Notes under the pieces: generated by a model | Told to the model about the DNA's origin: nothing | What the model saw: the letters and a program-made list of their open reading frames with translations, nothing else | Databases searched by the model: none | Part shown: positions 8,670 through 16,792 of the stretch, one piece after another | How positions within the stretch are numbered: position 1 is the stretch's first letter | Layout of the letters: each line of letters begins with the position of its first letter | Translations under genes and position numbers: made by a program | Source of the DNA: JBBIPA01 sp963820495 | GTDB taxonomy: Bacteria; Chloroflexota; Dehalococcoidia; GIF9; UBA5629 | Assembly: GCA_963820495.1 (NCBI GenBank) | Contig: CAWGAF010000002.1 | Coordinates: forward strand, 620,001 to 684,000 | DNA length: 64,000 nt | Direction of reading: 5' to 3'

Positions 8670-9756
8670 AGGAGTTTAACTTGAACTCTTTAATAGCATC
8701 GATGAGTTTCTGACATTCCGGTATGCTGCGCGGCGCTAGACGAATATAGTTGACTAAGCCAAATGAGGTGCAGTCTCGAACCAGGAATCCCAGTTGCAGT
8801 AGAGCCTGTCTGAATTCGAAGGCAAAAGTTACTTTAATCAGGAAGAAATTAGTCTGCGATGGTACTACTTCCAGTCCGAGTTGCGATAGCTCTGTTATTA
8901 AAAATTTCTTGGCTTCCTGGATTTTGCTGCTGCATTTCTCGATATAGTTATCTGCTTCTAAGGCGGAAATCCCTGCTTTCTGGGCTATGGCGTTAACATT
9001 CCAGGGAGGACGGACTCGTTTCAAAATAGAGATGATCGGTGCGGCAGCTATGGCATAACCAAGGCGCAAGCCAGCCAGGCTGTAATCTTTGGTCATCGAC
9101 CGCAGGATAACCAGGTTATCGTACTTTAATAAATCCAGTGATGACCAGGCGTTTTCCGTGAAGGCGATATAAGCTTCGTCCAGTATCACCAGGCTTTTCC
9201 TGGCGTTGGCTATGACCTGCTCTATCTCCTGTTTCGACAGGTATTGTCCTGTGGGGTTATTGGGATTGCACAGGAAAATGCCCCTGGGCTGATGTTGCTG
9301 GATTAAATCTATGGTGTCTTTTATATTTATCTGGAAGTTTGCCTGTTCCAGTGCTGACTGATGTATTACCTTAGTGCCGACTAGCTGGCAGGCGATTTCA
9401 TACTCACCATAAGTGGGTTTGGGTATAAGAACTGAATCATCGGCGCCTAAATAAGTCAGAGCTATCAGCCTGATTAGCTCAGTGGAGCCGCTGCCGATCA
9501 GCAGGTTGTCTGGCGAGATATTTAGCTTTTTTGCCAGCGCCTGCTTCAGTTCCATAGCATCGGAATCAGGGTAGCTGTCAAAAGATGCTTTTCCTACGAC
9601 TTCCTGAATACCCGGTGGCGGACCGAAGGGATTGCAGTTGGTGCTGAAATCAAGGATGCCATCTGTAGAGAGCCCCAGGTTTTGCATCTCCTGGTAGTCA
9701 ATGCCGCCATGTATTCCTGAAAAAAGTCTATCTATGTTTGGCTTAGCTTGTAGCAA
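8659..9756 (-). CDS. cobD: Threonine-phosphate decarboxylase (CobD/CobC-type, HisC-like)
   Basis: A 365-residue fold-type I PLP enzyme. The N-terminal segment HGGIDYQEMQNLGLSTDGIL with DFSTNCNPFGPPP is typical of CobC/CobD, which makes aminopropanol phosphate for the nucleotide loop. The PLP lysine lies in RSMTKDYSLAGLRLGYA, and FLCNPNNPTGQYLS is the aminotransferase motif. HisC is the main alternative, but position between cbiB and cobQ decides for the cobalamin role. The start is TTG, overlapping the end of cbiB by 14 bp. Salmonella nomenclature (cobD) is used. Confidence 0.88.
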   Translation of the reverse strand: MLQAKPNIDRLFSGIHGGIDYQEMQNLGLSTDGILDFSTNCNPFGPPPGIQEVVGKASFDSYPDSDAMELKQALAKKLNISPDNLLIGSGSTELIRLIALTYLGADDSVLIPKPTYGEYEIACQLVGTKVIHQSALEQANFQINIKDTIDLIQQHQPRGIFLCNPNNPTGQYLSKQEIEQVIANARKSLVILDEAYIAFTENAWSSLDLLKYDNLVILRSMTKDYSLAGLRLGYAIAAAPIISILKRVRPPWNVNAIAQKAGISALEADNYIEKCSSKIQEAKKFLITELSQLGLEVVPSQTNFFLIKVTFAFEFRQALLQLGFLVRDCTSFGLVNYIRLAPRSIPECQKLIDAIKEFKLNSYAS

Positions 9757-10672
9757 GATACACCCCCTGAACTGATATAGATAATAGGCTCCAGATAATG
9801 GCTGTTACCATTACTATTCGCACGGAAGCATCGATGGCATTTAATGAAAGCGAATAGTGATTGTTACCCAGCTTATAATGCCCTGCTTTTTCCAGTTGAA
9901 TGCCCAGAGCACCGGCGATGGCACTCATCGTCCAGCCAGCATTGGGGCTCTGCGTTTTCCCGTGGTCGCGAATCATGATATGCCAGGCTTGCGATATATT
10001 CTTGCCACATATCCAGGCAGCCAGGACTATTATTATAGCGGTGATTCGAGCAGGGATAAAGTTAGCCACATCGTCCAGTCGAGCGGCAGCTTTTCCCAGG
10101 TATTCGTATTCTCCGTGATAGCCTATCATAGCATCGAAGGTATTGATGATGCGGTAGGCTATGGCTCCGGGCACTCCGAAAATCAGGAAATAAAATAGCG
10201 GGGCGGTAAAGCTATCGCAGCTATTCTCGGCTACTGACTCCACTGTAGCTGCCACCACCTGGCTTTTATCCATATCGGCAGTATTTCGACTGACCAGAGA
10301 CCTCAGGCTGAGGCGTGCTTCTGATAGTTTGCCTTGGGACAGAAGACGCTTTATGGTGATAGCTGCCTGTCTCAGCCTGCGGAGGGAGAAGGTAAATTTG
10401 AGAACGAGCGCAGATATGATGATGTAAGCCAATGAGTTCAGCTCTTGGAGATAGGCAAATAAGAAGTAGGCTGCTGCGGTAACTACTGCCAGTGTTATCA
10501 ATACTGCGGCGATGCCGAAGGCAAGCTGTTTTGCTTTGCCCTGGTGAGGAGCTGGTCTCATTTCCAGCGATATTAGCTTGCCCAGCCAGGCTACTGGGTG
10601 CCAGGCGTTGACAGGTTCGCCTAAAGCGATGTCTATGATAAGGGCTAGAATAAGTATAAATATAATGTCCAT
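9743..10672 (-). CDS. cbiB: Adenosylcobinamide-phosphate synthase CbiB
   Basis: A 309-residue membrane enzyme that attaches (R)-1-amino-2-propanol or its phosphate to adenosylcobyric acid. Typical features are the N-terminal DIALGEPVNAWHPVAWLGK, VESVAENSCDSFTAPLFYF and INTFDAMIGYHGEYEYLGK, with several hydrophobic helices between them. It is the first gene of the cob operon, starting about 60 bp downstream of the terminator that belongs to the cobalamin riboswitch. It is therefore expected to be shut off when cobalamin is plentiful. Confidence 0.94.
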   Translation of the reverse strand: MDIIFILILALIIDIALGEPVNAWHPVAWLGKLISLEMRPAPHQGKAKQLAFGIAAVLITLAVVTAAAYFLFAYLQELNSLAYIIISALVLKFTFSLRRLRQAAITIKRLLSQGKLSEARLSLRSLVSRNTADMDKSQVVAATVESVAENSCDSFTAPLFYFLIFGVPGAIAYRIINTFDAMIGYHGEYEYLGKAAARLDDVANFIPARITAIIIVLAAWICGKNISQAWHIMIRDHGKTQSPNAGWTMSAIAGALGIQLEKAGHYKLGNNHYSLSLNAIDASVRIVMVTAIIWSLLSISVQGVYLATS

Positions 10673-10730
10673 GGTCTTGTTACCGGAGTTTACCTCAAAT
10701 CTTTGACATTAAGTTCATCACCATAAACAA

Positions 10731-10760
10731 AAATCCCCCTGCTCTGGGACAGGGGGATTT
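10731..10760 (-). terminator. Riboswitch-linked terminator upstream of cbiB
   Basis: AAATCCCCCTG/CAGGGGGATTT arms form a strong stem (10731-10741 with 10750-10760). On the minus strand the stem is followed by TTTGTTTATGG. It lies between the cobalamin riboswitch and cbiB, the expected position for a ligand-controlled transcription terminator. Confidence 0.85.
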
Positions 10761-10789
10761 GTCATAAATAATAAATCCCACCCCCTATA

Positions 10790-10915
10790 CTCCGCGGAGG
10801 CAGTGCTGACTAACAAGGCTGGTGTTCTGACTATCACAGCAGGCGGGACTGTGTCGGAATTACGCCGGCTTGCACTGGGATTAAGCCCTCGGTCACCCTC
10901 GGGCACCTTGAAAGC
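10790..10915 (-). promoter_or_regulatory. Cobalamin riboswitch
   Basis: Read on the minus strand, the segment shows the usual order of cobalamin-riboswitch elements: AAGGTGCCC at the 5' end, then TTAATCCCAGTGCAAG, ACAGTCCCGCCTGCTGTGA in place of the GCCCGCCACTGTGA region, GTCAGAACACCAGCC, and GTCAGCACTGCCTCCGCGG near the 3' end (the B12-box side). A terminator hairpin and then cbiB follow. The ligand class (AdoCbl or MeCbl) cannot be told by eye. The 5' boundary is approximate. Confidence 0.85.
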
Positions 10916-11003
10916 TATTCAATTTGGCTACAGATTATCAGGAAGGGGGTTGAAAGTCAATTTCATGTTATTTGCGATCGAATTGTTATTCTCGGTTCCA
11001 CCC

Positions 11004-11027
11004 GCTATCCCCCAAATGGGTGATAGC
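11004..11027. repeat. Inverted repeat between the cob riboswitch and the hydrolase gene
   Basis: GCTATCCCCC and GGGTGATAGC form a hairpin-capable inverted repeat. The rest of the 10673-11083 interval is the riboswitch, its terminator and AT-rich DNA that should hold the cob promoter. The repeat could be an operator or part of the riboswitch leader; nothing decides between them. Confidence 0.4.
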
Positions 11028-11083
11028 CATAAGCTAAAAGTATGATTGAAAATCGGCATTTTGTCTAGGCAAAACTGCCATTA

Positions 11084-11983
11084 ATGACGATGCTATCTTC
11101 CCATATCTGGGTTAAACTAACTAGTATGAGAGACTACGGATATAATATTAATACCACAATATTACCGCGTGCTGAGCTGAAATTAGGTGGAAGGAAGGAG
11201 ATACCTGTTGTCTTCGGTAGCCACGGCATCAAGCTGCAGGGCAAGATCATGCTTCCAGCGCGTGCCAGCGCCTCCAGTCCTGTCCCCGGTGCGGTTCTCT
11301 GCCACGGCTTTGGTGCTGACTGGAAAGTTATGGAGTCCAGTGCTTTGCTCCTGGTCAAGAAAGGTATAGCCACCATGGTCTTTGATTTGCGCGGTCACGG
11401 TTTGAGTGAAGGTTGCCTCGACGGCAACTCCTACGAGGATGTAATCGATGCCTGGCAGTTGCTCACCGATTTACCTGAAGTAGATAGTTCACGGATTGGT
11501 CTTATCGGTCATAGTCTTGGCGCTTTTTCCTCTATTCTGGCGGCAAAAAAAATAAAGAATCCCAAGGCGATAGTGGCTTTATCCTGCCCTTCTGAAGTAA
11601 ATGGCAAGATGTTTAAATATTATTCCCCTAGAGCCTTATCTCTGGTCAGGTGGGTATTTACCCTTGTCGGCAAGCTTACCGTTCGATTCAGCGGTCTGAA
11701 AGTAAAGATTGATTGGCAAAAATTCCTGGAATCATGGCTTCAGATAAAGCTTTCGTCTGCGCTTGCCGAGCTTGATGAATGTGCCAAGCTCTTTGTCTTC
11801 AGTGCTAGCGACCTGTTATCTCCGTACCATAGATTTGCCCACATTTACCAGGAAGCCCCTGGGCCCAAGCAAAAGATGTTGACCCGCGGGTCCCATGTGA
11901 CATCGGTCGAAGCTGAAATGATCCGCTTCGAATGGGTTGGCTGGGCTGTCTCAGCATTGACTGCTAAAAAGTCTGCCGTTTAA
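11084..11983 (+). CDS. Alpha/beta hydrolase
   Basis: A 299-residue hydrolase. After an N-terminal beta region come VLCHGFGADWKVMESSALLL (oxyanion loop), FDLRGHGLSEG, the nucleophile elbow IGLIGHSLGAFSS, and a late DLLSPYHRFAHIYQE and GSHVTSVE that could supply the acid and His. This is the pattern of small serine esterases or lipases of the DUF1749/Hydrolase_4 type. The substrate is unknown. The start is uncertain: ATG at 11126 (MRDYGYN) is as likely, and neither has a clear ribosome-binding site. It stands alone, divergent from the cob operon. Confidence 0.8.
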   Translation: MTMLSSHIWVKLTSMRDYGYNINTTILPRAELKLGGRKEIPVVFGSHGIKLQGKIMLPARASASSPVPGAVLCHGFGADWKVMESSALLLVKKGIATMVFDLRGHGLSEGCLDGNSYEDVIDAWQLLTDLPEVDSSRIGLIGHSLGAFSSILAAKKIKNPKAIVALSCPSEVNGKMFKYYSPRALSLVRWVFTLVGKLTVRFSGLKVKIDWQKFLESWLQIKLSSALAELDECAKLFVFSASDLLSPYHRFAHIYQEAPGPKQKMLTRGSHVTSVEAEMIRFEWVGWAVSALTAKKSAV

Positions 11984-12018
11984 AACCTGCGATTGAAATA
12001 ATAATTAGTCAGGGGGAT

Positions 12019-13029
12019 TTAATCATTATCTTCGAAATCATCCTTTATCTTACCATCCACAGCATCTAGGAAGGTCTTCACGGCTAATTTTTGATTTTCG
12101 TTCAAGTTAGTATATTCCGCTGAATTAAATATGTTTCGTGCGCGCGGTTCTAATTTCGCGGGATCAATGAACTCTCCAATGGATTTAGGACTCATACGCC
12201 ATTTTATGCTATAAGCATATGATCCAAGCCCCTTACTCTTTACTTTAGATAAAAAACTACTTAAGAAATCAATTAATCCAGTATCATCAAGTATCATTTG
12301 AACAACAAATTTTTGTACATCCTGTAAATTTCCCCATGTCTTCCAAGCATATAAAATTTCGACCAAGTGCTGATGTTTTTTTAATCTTCCATCTTCAGCC
12401 CAGATCTTAATCTTTTCACAAGCTATCTTCTCCAAGTCCCCCATTTGTTGTGCGTTGATTGTCGATTTGTCATCTTGCCCTTCAACATGTTTACTTAATG
12501 CTTGATTTCTTACACTTATCTCGTGGACACCTGAATAAATACTCCTGTGGGCATTATTAATAGCATTTTTTAATATTTCAAATCTTTCATTTTGGTTAGT
12601 CTTTCGCCTAATTAACTGGTGAACTAGCCTTAAAATTCTCATAGGAGTGCCCAGACTGAGAAAACCGATATCTTCTTCAGGGAACAGATCACCTACATCC
12701 AGTAAAACTGTTATTACAGACTCTATATTCTCAGCGGGGATTACATTATCTGTGTAATCTTCTAGTAGTTCTAAGAATCGAACTATTCTTTTACCTTCGT
12801 TAAGTTTTAATAAAGCCTCCGAAAATAGAGCACGATTATTAGCCAGAAACAGTATAGATTCCATTTCATTTCTTGAAATATCCTCTTCTAAAATTGCGAG
12901 TCTAAAATATGTGTCAAATATATCTGGGCTACAAATACGACGTTCTCTCCTCCATTCTTTCATCGATTCATAACCATAGTGGACATTGGCATAAATAGCT
13001 TCTAGTCTTGGAAAGAGCATAATCAACAA
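12019..13029 (-). pseudogene. C-terminal half of a KAP-type P-loop NTPase, separated by a frameshift
   Basis: A frame of 336 codons with no domain motif of its own. Its start, LFPRLEAIYANVHYGYESM then WRRERRICSPDIFDTYF, continues the protein encoded just upstream (13056-14189). The frame is open back to the A6 run at 13084-13089 and reads KKCDEIISNSLDFPQEKLKE before the ATG, so one missing base separates the halves. Downstream it is mostly alpha-helical (LLELLEDYTDN-like segments) with an acidic C-terminus. Either the gene is dead, or a -1 slip at the A run makes the full product. Confidence 0.7.
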
Positions 13030-13055
13030 TTCCTTAAGTTTTTCTTGCGGGAAAT

Positions 13056-14189
13056 CTAAAGAATTGCTAATGATTTCATCACATTTTTTCTTTCTTGTTC
13101 ACGTGTCTGCTCATTACTTCTGCCAGTAGAATCAACAATTCCAGAAAACAGCAGTCTATTGCTTCTTATCTGAAGATATACTTCCGGAATAAATACCTGC
13201 AAAGCCGAAATTGCTAGATAATCAACCGTATTAAGTTCATCTTTAATCAAGTGATACCCAAATCTTAAAGAGTTAATGTATCTATTAATATCACGTATAT
13301 TCCTAAAATAGTACTTTAAAACACCTGCATATAAATTCCACCACCGCATGTTATCAAATTTATCTTCTGGCACATCTTTTATTAAATTAGTGATGTTATT
13401 TAACAATAGAGTCTCTAAATTTTGGCGAGATACAAGAGGAATTTCAAATGGAACTTGAATGACTTTTTCCAAGTATGCAAATCCCTGCTCCTCCTGAAAC
13501 CTGTCTAAGGCTCTAGCAACTACTTTTTTATCAAATGCCAATAAATATATCGTATTGTGAAAATCACAAACAGATTTAACCAATTGAAACATCTGCCTTA
13601 TCTCTACATCACTAAGACGATCTAAATCATCAATTACAATAATTGTTTTATTTTTCTGCAGATCAAAGAGCCTATCTAGGTCCTTTTTTACTGAATCCAA
13701 ACTCGCCGATTTGGCTTCAGACCAACCCTTGATTCCTTTCCCAGCGCCCCTAACAACAGATAAAAGCACTCCAATGAATGAACCAGCAACTGGTACTAAT
13801 ACAAGAGGATCGAAGAATTTAGAATATATATCTATTTTTTCGCTAATTGCTTTTGCCTGACTCGCATAATCAACTCTCTTTAGCGTAACCGATAGTTGCT
13901 TAAAAAATTGAGAAATAAGCTGGTTCTGTTCAGAAAAGTACCAAGGATTAAAGCTAACAATTATGGGTTTCGCATCATTATTAATATTTTTTACGGCAGT
14001 GCAGATATGTTCCAGAGTTAAATTCAGTATTGAAGTTTTTCCAGAGCCCCAAGTTCCATAAAGTGCGAGTACCAGGCTCTTAGTTTCTCTATAACTTAGA
14101 ATTGCTTTTGCAAGTAAATCAGCGAACGAGGTTCTATTCAGCTTATCTTCTGAAGAAGAACTTATTGGTTGATCTGTCATAAATTCCAT
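13056..14189 (-). CDS. KAP-family P-loop NTPase, N-terminal part (frameshifted gene)
   Basis: A 377-codon frame. Walker A is ALYGTWGSGKTSILNL near residue 45 and Walker B is KTIIVIDDLDRLSDVEI near residue 195. FNPWYFSEQNQLISQFF and YLEKVIQVPFEIPLVSRQ are typical of KAP NTPases. A hydrophobic stretch (residues about 115-135) matches the membrane insertion seen in this family. The frame ends early at ERKNVMKSLAIL, while the rest of the protein continues in another frame (12019-13029). KAP proteins are membrane-associated and often found in mobile or defence regions; the tRNA remnant just upstream fits an accessory insertion. Confidence 0.78.
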   Translation of the reverse strand: MEFMTDQPISSSSEDKLNRTSFADLLAKAILSYRETKSLVLALYGTWGSGKTSILNLTLEHICTAVKNINNDAKPIIVSFNPWYFSEQNQLISQFFKQLSVTLKRVDYASQAKAISEKIDIYSKFFDPLVLVPVAGSFIGVLLSVVRGAGKGIKGWSEAKSASLDSVKKDLDRLFDLQKNKTIIVIDDLDRLSDVEIRQMFQLVKSVCDFHNTIYLLAFDKKVVARALDRFQEEQGFAYLEKVIQVPFEIPLVSRQNLETLLLNNITNLIKDVPEDKFDNMRWWNLYAGVLKYYFRNIRDINRYINSLRFGYHLIKDELNTVDYLAISALQVFIPEVYLQIRSNRLLFSGIVDSTGRSNEQTREQERKNVMKSLAIL

Positions 14190-14325
14190 ATGCTACTTTC
14201 CCCCCTTATAAATCTCCCCTTACTACCTAAAAGTATATGCAGTAACTCGCGAAGTTGCAATACTTCAGGAGAACCTGCGACTTTTTGAAAAGAATTGGTG
14301 TCAGGTGGTGTAAAATTAGCTTCAA

Positions 14326-14388
<63 letters not shown>

Positions 14389-14481
14389 AAACCTGTCTGA
14401 AGTTCTTCGTCCTTCTCTAGAAAGACTCGTGATGACAGATTGTTTATAAGATAAGGTACTCGGAGTCCTCCTTGCAATGAT

Positions 14482-14533
14482 AGAGGGGAGTTGTTGTTTT
14501 TCTTAAAGGGGCGAAGCCCCTTTAAATCCCCAT
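14482..14533. repeat. Dispersed GC-rich hairpin repeat, copy 1
   Basis: Starts GAGGGGAGTTGTTG and contains AAAGGGGCGAAGCCCCTTT, a perfect 7-bp stem, then AAATCCCCATG. Similar copies lie near 15221, 16559, 16663, 19831 and 54091, always between genes. Nothing else is seen in the 14389-14651 gap. Confidence 0.7.
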
Positions 14534-14651
14534 GCAATGAGGATATTGCTATATCATTGTACCTTCACCATGACCAAAAAAGAGTTGGCTTTCTCTTAGT
14601 GTATTGAGATTACCACGGGAGAGCTTTAAACCCGGTCTTTGGACTCAGCGG

Positions 14652-15080
14652 TCATACCGAGTTAGATGACAGGATCAGAATAAGTGGAACTATTATAGCT
14701 ATTAGCCCGGTTACAACGACTGTAAGCAAAAAGAGATTGTATCTGGTGTTGTAATTACTTAATAAAGATGCATCGTAATATCCTTCTACACCTTGATCTT
14801 TATACATCTTTAGCAGGCCTTTTATCAGCTTGGTCCTTGTCTGTTTTCCTTTCAGCAGCCCAATCTCTACAACGAAATTGACCACGATTACCAGAACTAT
14901 AAAAGTGAAGAATACGACCCAGGTTGTAGCATCCCTGTTTGAGCCTGATCCTCCGACAACAGCCGAATTAATACCTAAAGTCAACAGGTTAAGGAAAATC
15001 GCAGTCAAGATAAAAATCGTGTCTGTGCGGGTATTCTGTTGAAGTTCCGCAATTATATGTTCATGTACTCGCTCAATCAT
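14652..15080 (-). CDS. Small membrane protein, unknown function
   Basis: A 142-residue protein starting MIERVHEHIIAELQQNTRTD, preceded by GAGGAGG at good spacing, which selects ATG 15080 over an upstream in-frame ATG. There are three hydrophobic helices at roughly residues 20-42, 55-78 and 115-138. Between helices 2 and 3 lies a basic loop (KGKQTRTKLIKGLLKMYKDQ). No family was recognised and no motif suggests catalysis. Neighbouring genes (frameshifted KAP gene, queA) give no functional hint. Confidence 0.65.
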   Translation of the reverse strand: MIERVHEHIIAELQQNTRTDTIFILTAIFLNLLTLGINSAVVGGSGSNRDATTWVVFFTFIVLVIVVNFVVEIGLLKGKQTRTKLIKGLLKMYKDQGVEGYYDASLLSNYNTRYNLFLLTVVVTGLIAIIVPLILILSSNSV

Positions 15081-15220
15081 GTATCCTCCTCGGTGATTTG
15101 CCAGCATCTTCTGGGACTCGAGTTGCTCCCCATCTCAGCTTGCCGAGAAGCCTATCATCTACCTGGATAGTTGTCAAGGTTGTTGTACTCAGCCCCAATA
15201 ACTGTATTACTTCTTAAGGT

Positions 15221-15266
15221 AGAGTTGTTTTTTGTTAAAGGGGCTTAGCCCCTTTAAATCCCCATG
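15221..15266. repeat. Dispersed GC-rich hairpin repeat, copy 2
   Basis: Contains GAGTTGTTTTTTGTTAAAG followed by GGGCTTAGCCCC and TTTAAATCCCCATG, the same layout as copy 1. It lies just downstream of queA and may serve as its terminator. Confidence 0.65.
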
Positions 15267-15282
15267 CCTCGCGACGACGGTC

Positions 15283-16311
15283 TTATTGGATCAGCATGGC
15301 GTCGCCGAAGCTATAGAAGCGATAGCCCAGGTTCATGGCTTGTTCATAAGCTTTAAAAATGAAATCCCTGCCGGCGAAGGCGGAAACCAGCATGAGCAGT
15401 GTGGATTTGGGGAGATGAAAGTTGGTAATCATGGCGTCAGTGATACGAAATTGGTAGCCAGGCAGGATGAACAGGTTGACCTGGTCAGCGAGGGGCTGAA
15501 CTGTCCCGGATTGAGCTGTAGCTTCAATCAGCCTTACCGTGCTGGTGCCTACGGCGATTATGCGCTTGCCGGCTTTTCTGGCTTGATTGAGCAGAGCGGC
15601 TGTCTCGGGGCTGACCTCTCCATATTCGGTGTGTATGGGGTGCTGTTTGGGGTCTTTGACTCTGACCGGTTGAAATGTGTCCAGTCCGATATGAAGGGTA
15701 ACAAAAGCAAATTGTATCCCTTTTTGCTGCAGTTTTTTGAGCAGTCCTGGGGTGAAATGGAGACCGGCGGTGGGGGCTGCCACGCTGCCTTTAATTCTGG
15801 CGTAGACCGTTTGATAGCGCTCTGGCTGGGACAGGGGGGTGTGGATATAAGGAGGCAGGGGAACCTGCCCCAGTTCTTCAAGCATAGTTTCGTCGGAGAA
15901 ACGGACAACCCTGATGCCATTTTCACCTCTTTCAATCACTTCAGCCAGCACTTCTTTAGCTGTCTCTGAGAGTTTGTTAGTCAGTTTGATTTCTGTTCCT
16001 ACAGTAACTTTCTTGCCGGGGCGTGCCAGGGTCTCCCAGATACAGTTATCCAAGCGGCGCAGCAGCAGCAGCTCTACCCTGGTGCTGCTATCTGTCTTTA
16101 TCCCTGAAAGCCGAGCGGGAATAACCCGGCTGTCGTTAAATACCAGGGTGTCACCTTGTTGGAGATAATCGGCTATCTCAAAAAAGTGGTGATGTGATAT
16201 GGAGCCATCGGCTCGGTTGAGAACCATGAGACGAGAACGGTCTCGCGGTTCCAGCGGTGTTTGAGCTATCAACTCAGGAGGCAGGTGATAATCGAAATCG
16301 CTGACTTTCAT
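15283..16311 (-). CDS. queA: S-adenosylmethionine:tRNA ribosyltransferase-isomerase QueA
   Basis: A 342-residue enzyme that transfers the ribosyl part of SAM to preQ1 in tRNA, making epoxyqueuosine. Start motif MKVSDFDYHLPPELIAQTPL, then RDRSRLMVLNR, GDTLVFNDSRVIPARL, SVAAPTAGLHFTP and TNFHLPKSTLLMLVSAFAG near the C-terminus are all family hallmarks. Length is normal. The next minus-strand gene upstream (16325-16558) is separated by 13 bp, so the two are likely co-transcribed. Confidence 0.96.
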   Translation of the reverse strand: MKVSDFDYHLPPELIAQTPLEPRDRSRLMVLNRADGSISHHHFFEIADYLQQGDTLVFNDSRVIPARLSGIKTDSSTRVELLLLRRLDNCIWETLARPGKKVTVGTEIKLTNKLSETAKEVLAEVIERGENGIRVVRFSDETMLEELGQVPLPPYIHTPLSQPERYQTVYARIKGSVAAPTAGLHFTPGLLKKLQQKGIQFAFVTLHIGLDTFQPVRVKDPKQHPIHTEYGEVSPETAALLNQARKAGKRIIAVGTSTVRLIEATAQSGTVQPLADQVNLFILPGYQFRITDAMITNFHLPKSTLLMLVSAFAGRDFIFKAYEQAMNLGYRFYSFGDAMLIQ

Positions 16312-16324
16312 AAATTCAGGCTGC

Positions 16325-16558
16325 CTATTTGCCGATTAAGCGCAGGATGACATTGATAATTATGGTTAACACTATGCTGATAATGATACAGGTGACGATA
16401 GGTAAATAAAAAGAGCCGCCGTCTTTTTTGATGATTATATCGCCAGGCAGTTTGCCCAGGAAGGGGATGTGCTGGCTAAAAAGGAATAGCAGTCCCAGAA
16501 CAATGATGATAGCACCGAGTATCAGCAGTATTTTGCCTAATGATGGCAGTTCAGACAA
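16325..16558 (-). CDS. DUF2905-type small membrane protein
   Basis: A 77-residue protein with an N-terminal helix (LGKILLILGAIIIVLGLLFL), a conserved middle HIPFLGKLPGDIIIKKDGGSFYLPIV and a second helix near the C-terminus. This layout matches the DUF2905 family, commonly found beside ruvB and queA. Its function is unknown. It begins a short minus-strand unit with queA. Confidence 0.82.
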   Translation of the reverse strand: MSELPSLGKILLILGAIIIVLGLLFLFSQHIPFLGKLPGDIIIKKDGGSFYLPIVTCIIISIVLTIIINVILRLIGK

Positions 16559-16712
16559 CCTCTCACCCCTTGCCCCTCTCTCCTTACTAAGGAGAGAGGG
16601 GAGTTGTTTTTTCTTAAATGGGCTTCGCCCCTTTTAATCCCCATCGCTTGACATTGCATTGCGAGAGGGGGATTCTTATCTTAAGAGGGGCACAACCCCT
16701 TTTGATCCCCAT
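16559..16712. repeat. Two adjacent dispersed GC-rich repeats (copies 3 and 4)
   Basis: Copy 3 begins with CTCTCACCCCTTGCCCC and a CTCTCTCCTTA/TAAGGAGAGAG stem, then GGGCTTCGCCCC. Copy 4 (about 16663-16712) has the variant GAGGGGCACAACCCCTTTTG. Both end in ATCCCCAT. They fill the gap between the DUF2905 gene and the fhs terminator. Confidence 0.65.
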
Positions 16713-16741
16713 GCAGCGGCTGGCTGATTTTAACGGAAAAG

Positions 16742-16770
16742 GTAAGGGCGGTGCAAAGCACCGCCCTTAC
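16742..16770 (-). terminator. Terminator of the folD-fhs transcript
   Basis: A perfect 13-bp stem, GTAAGGGCGGTGC with GCACCGCCCTTAC around an AAA loop. On the minus strand it is followed by CTTTTCC. It lies 23 bp after the fhs stop. Confidence 0.85.
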
Positions 16771-16792
16771 TATACCAGTGTTTTGTGAGGGT

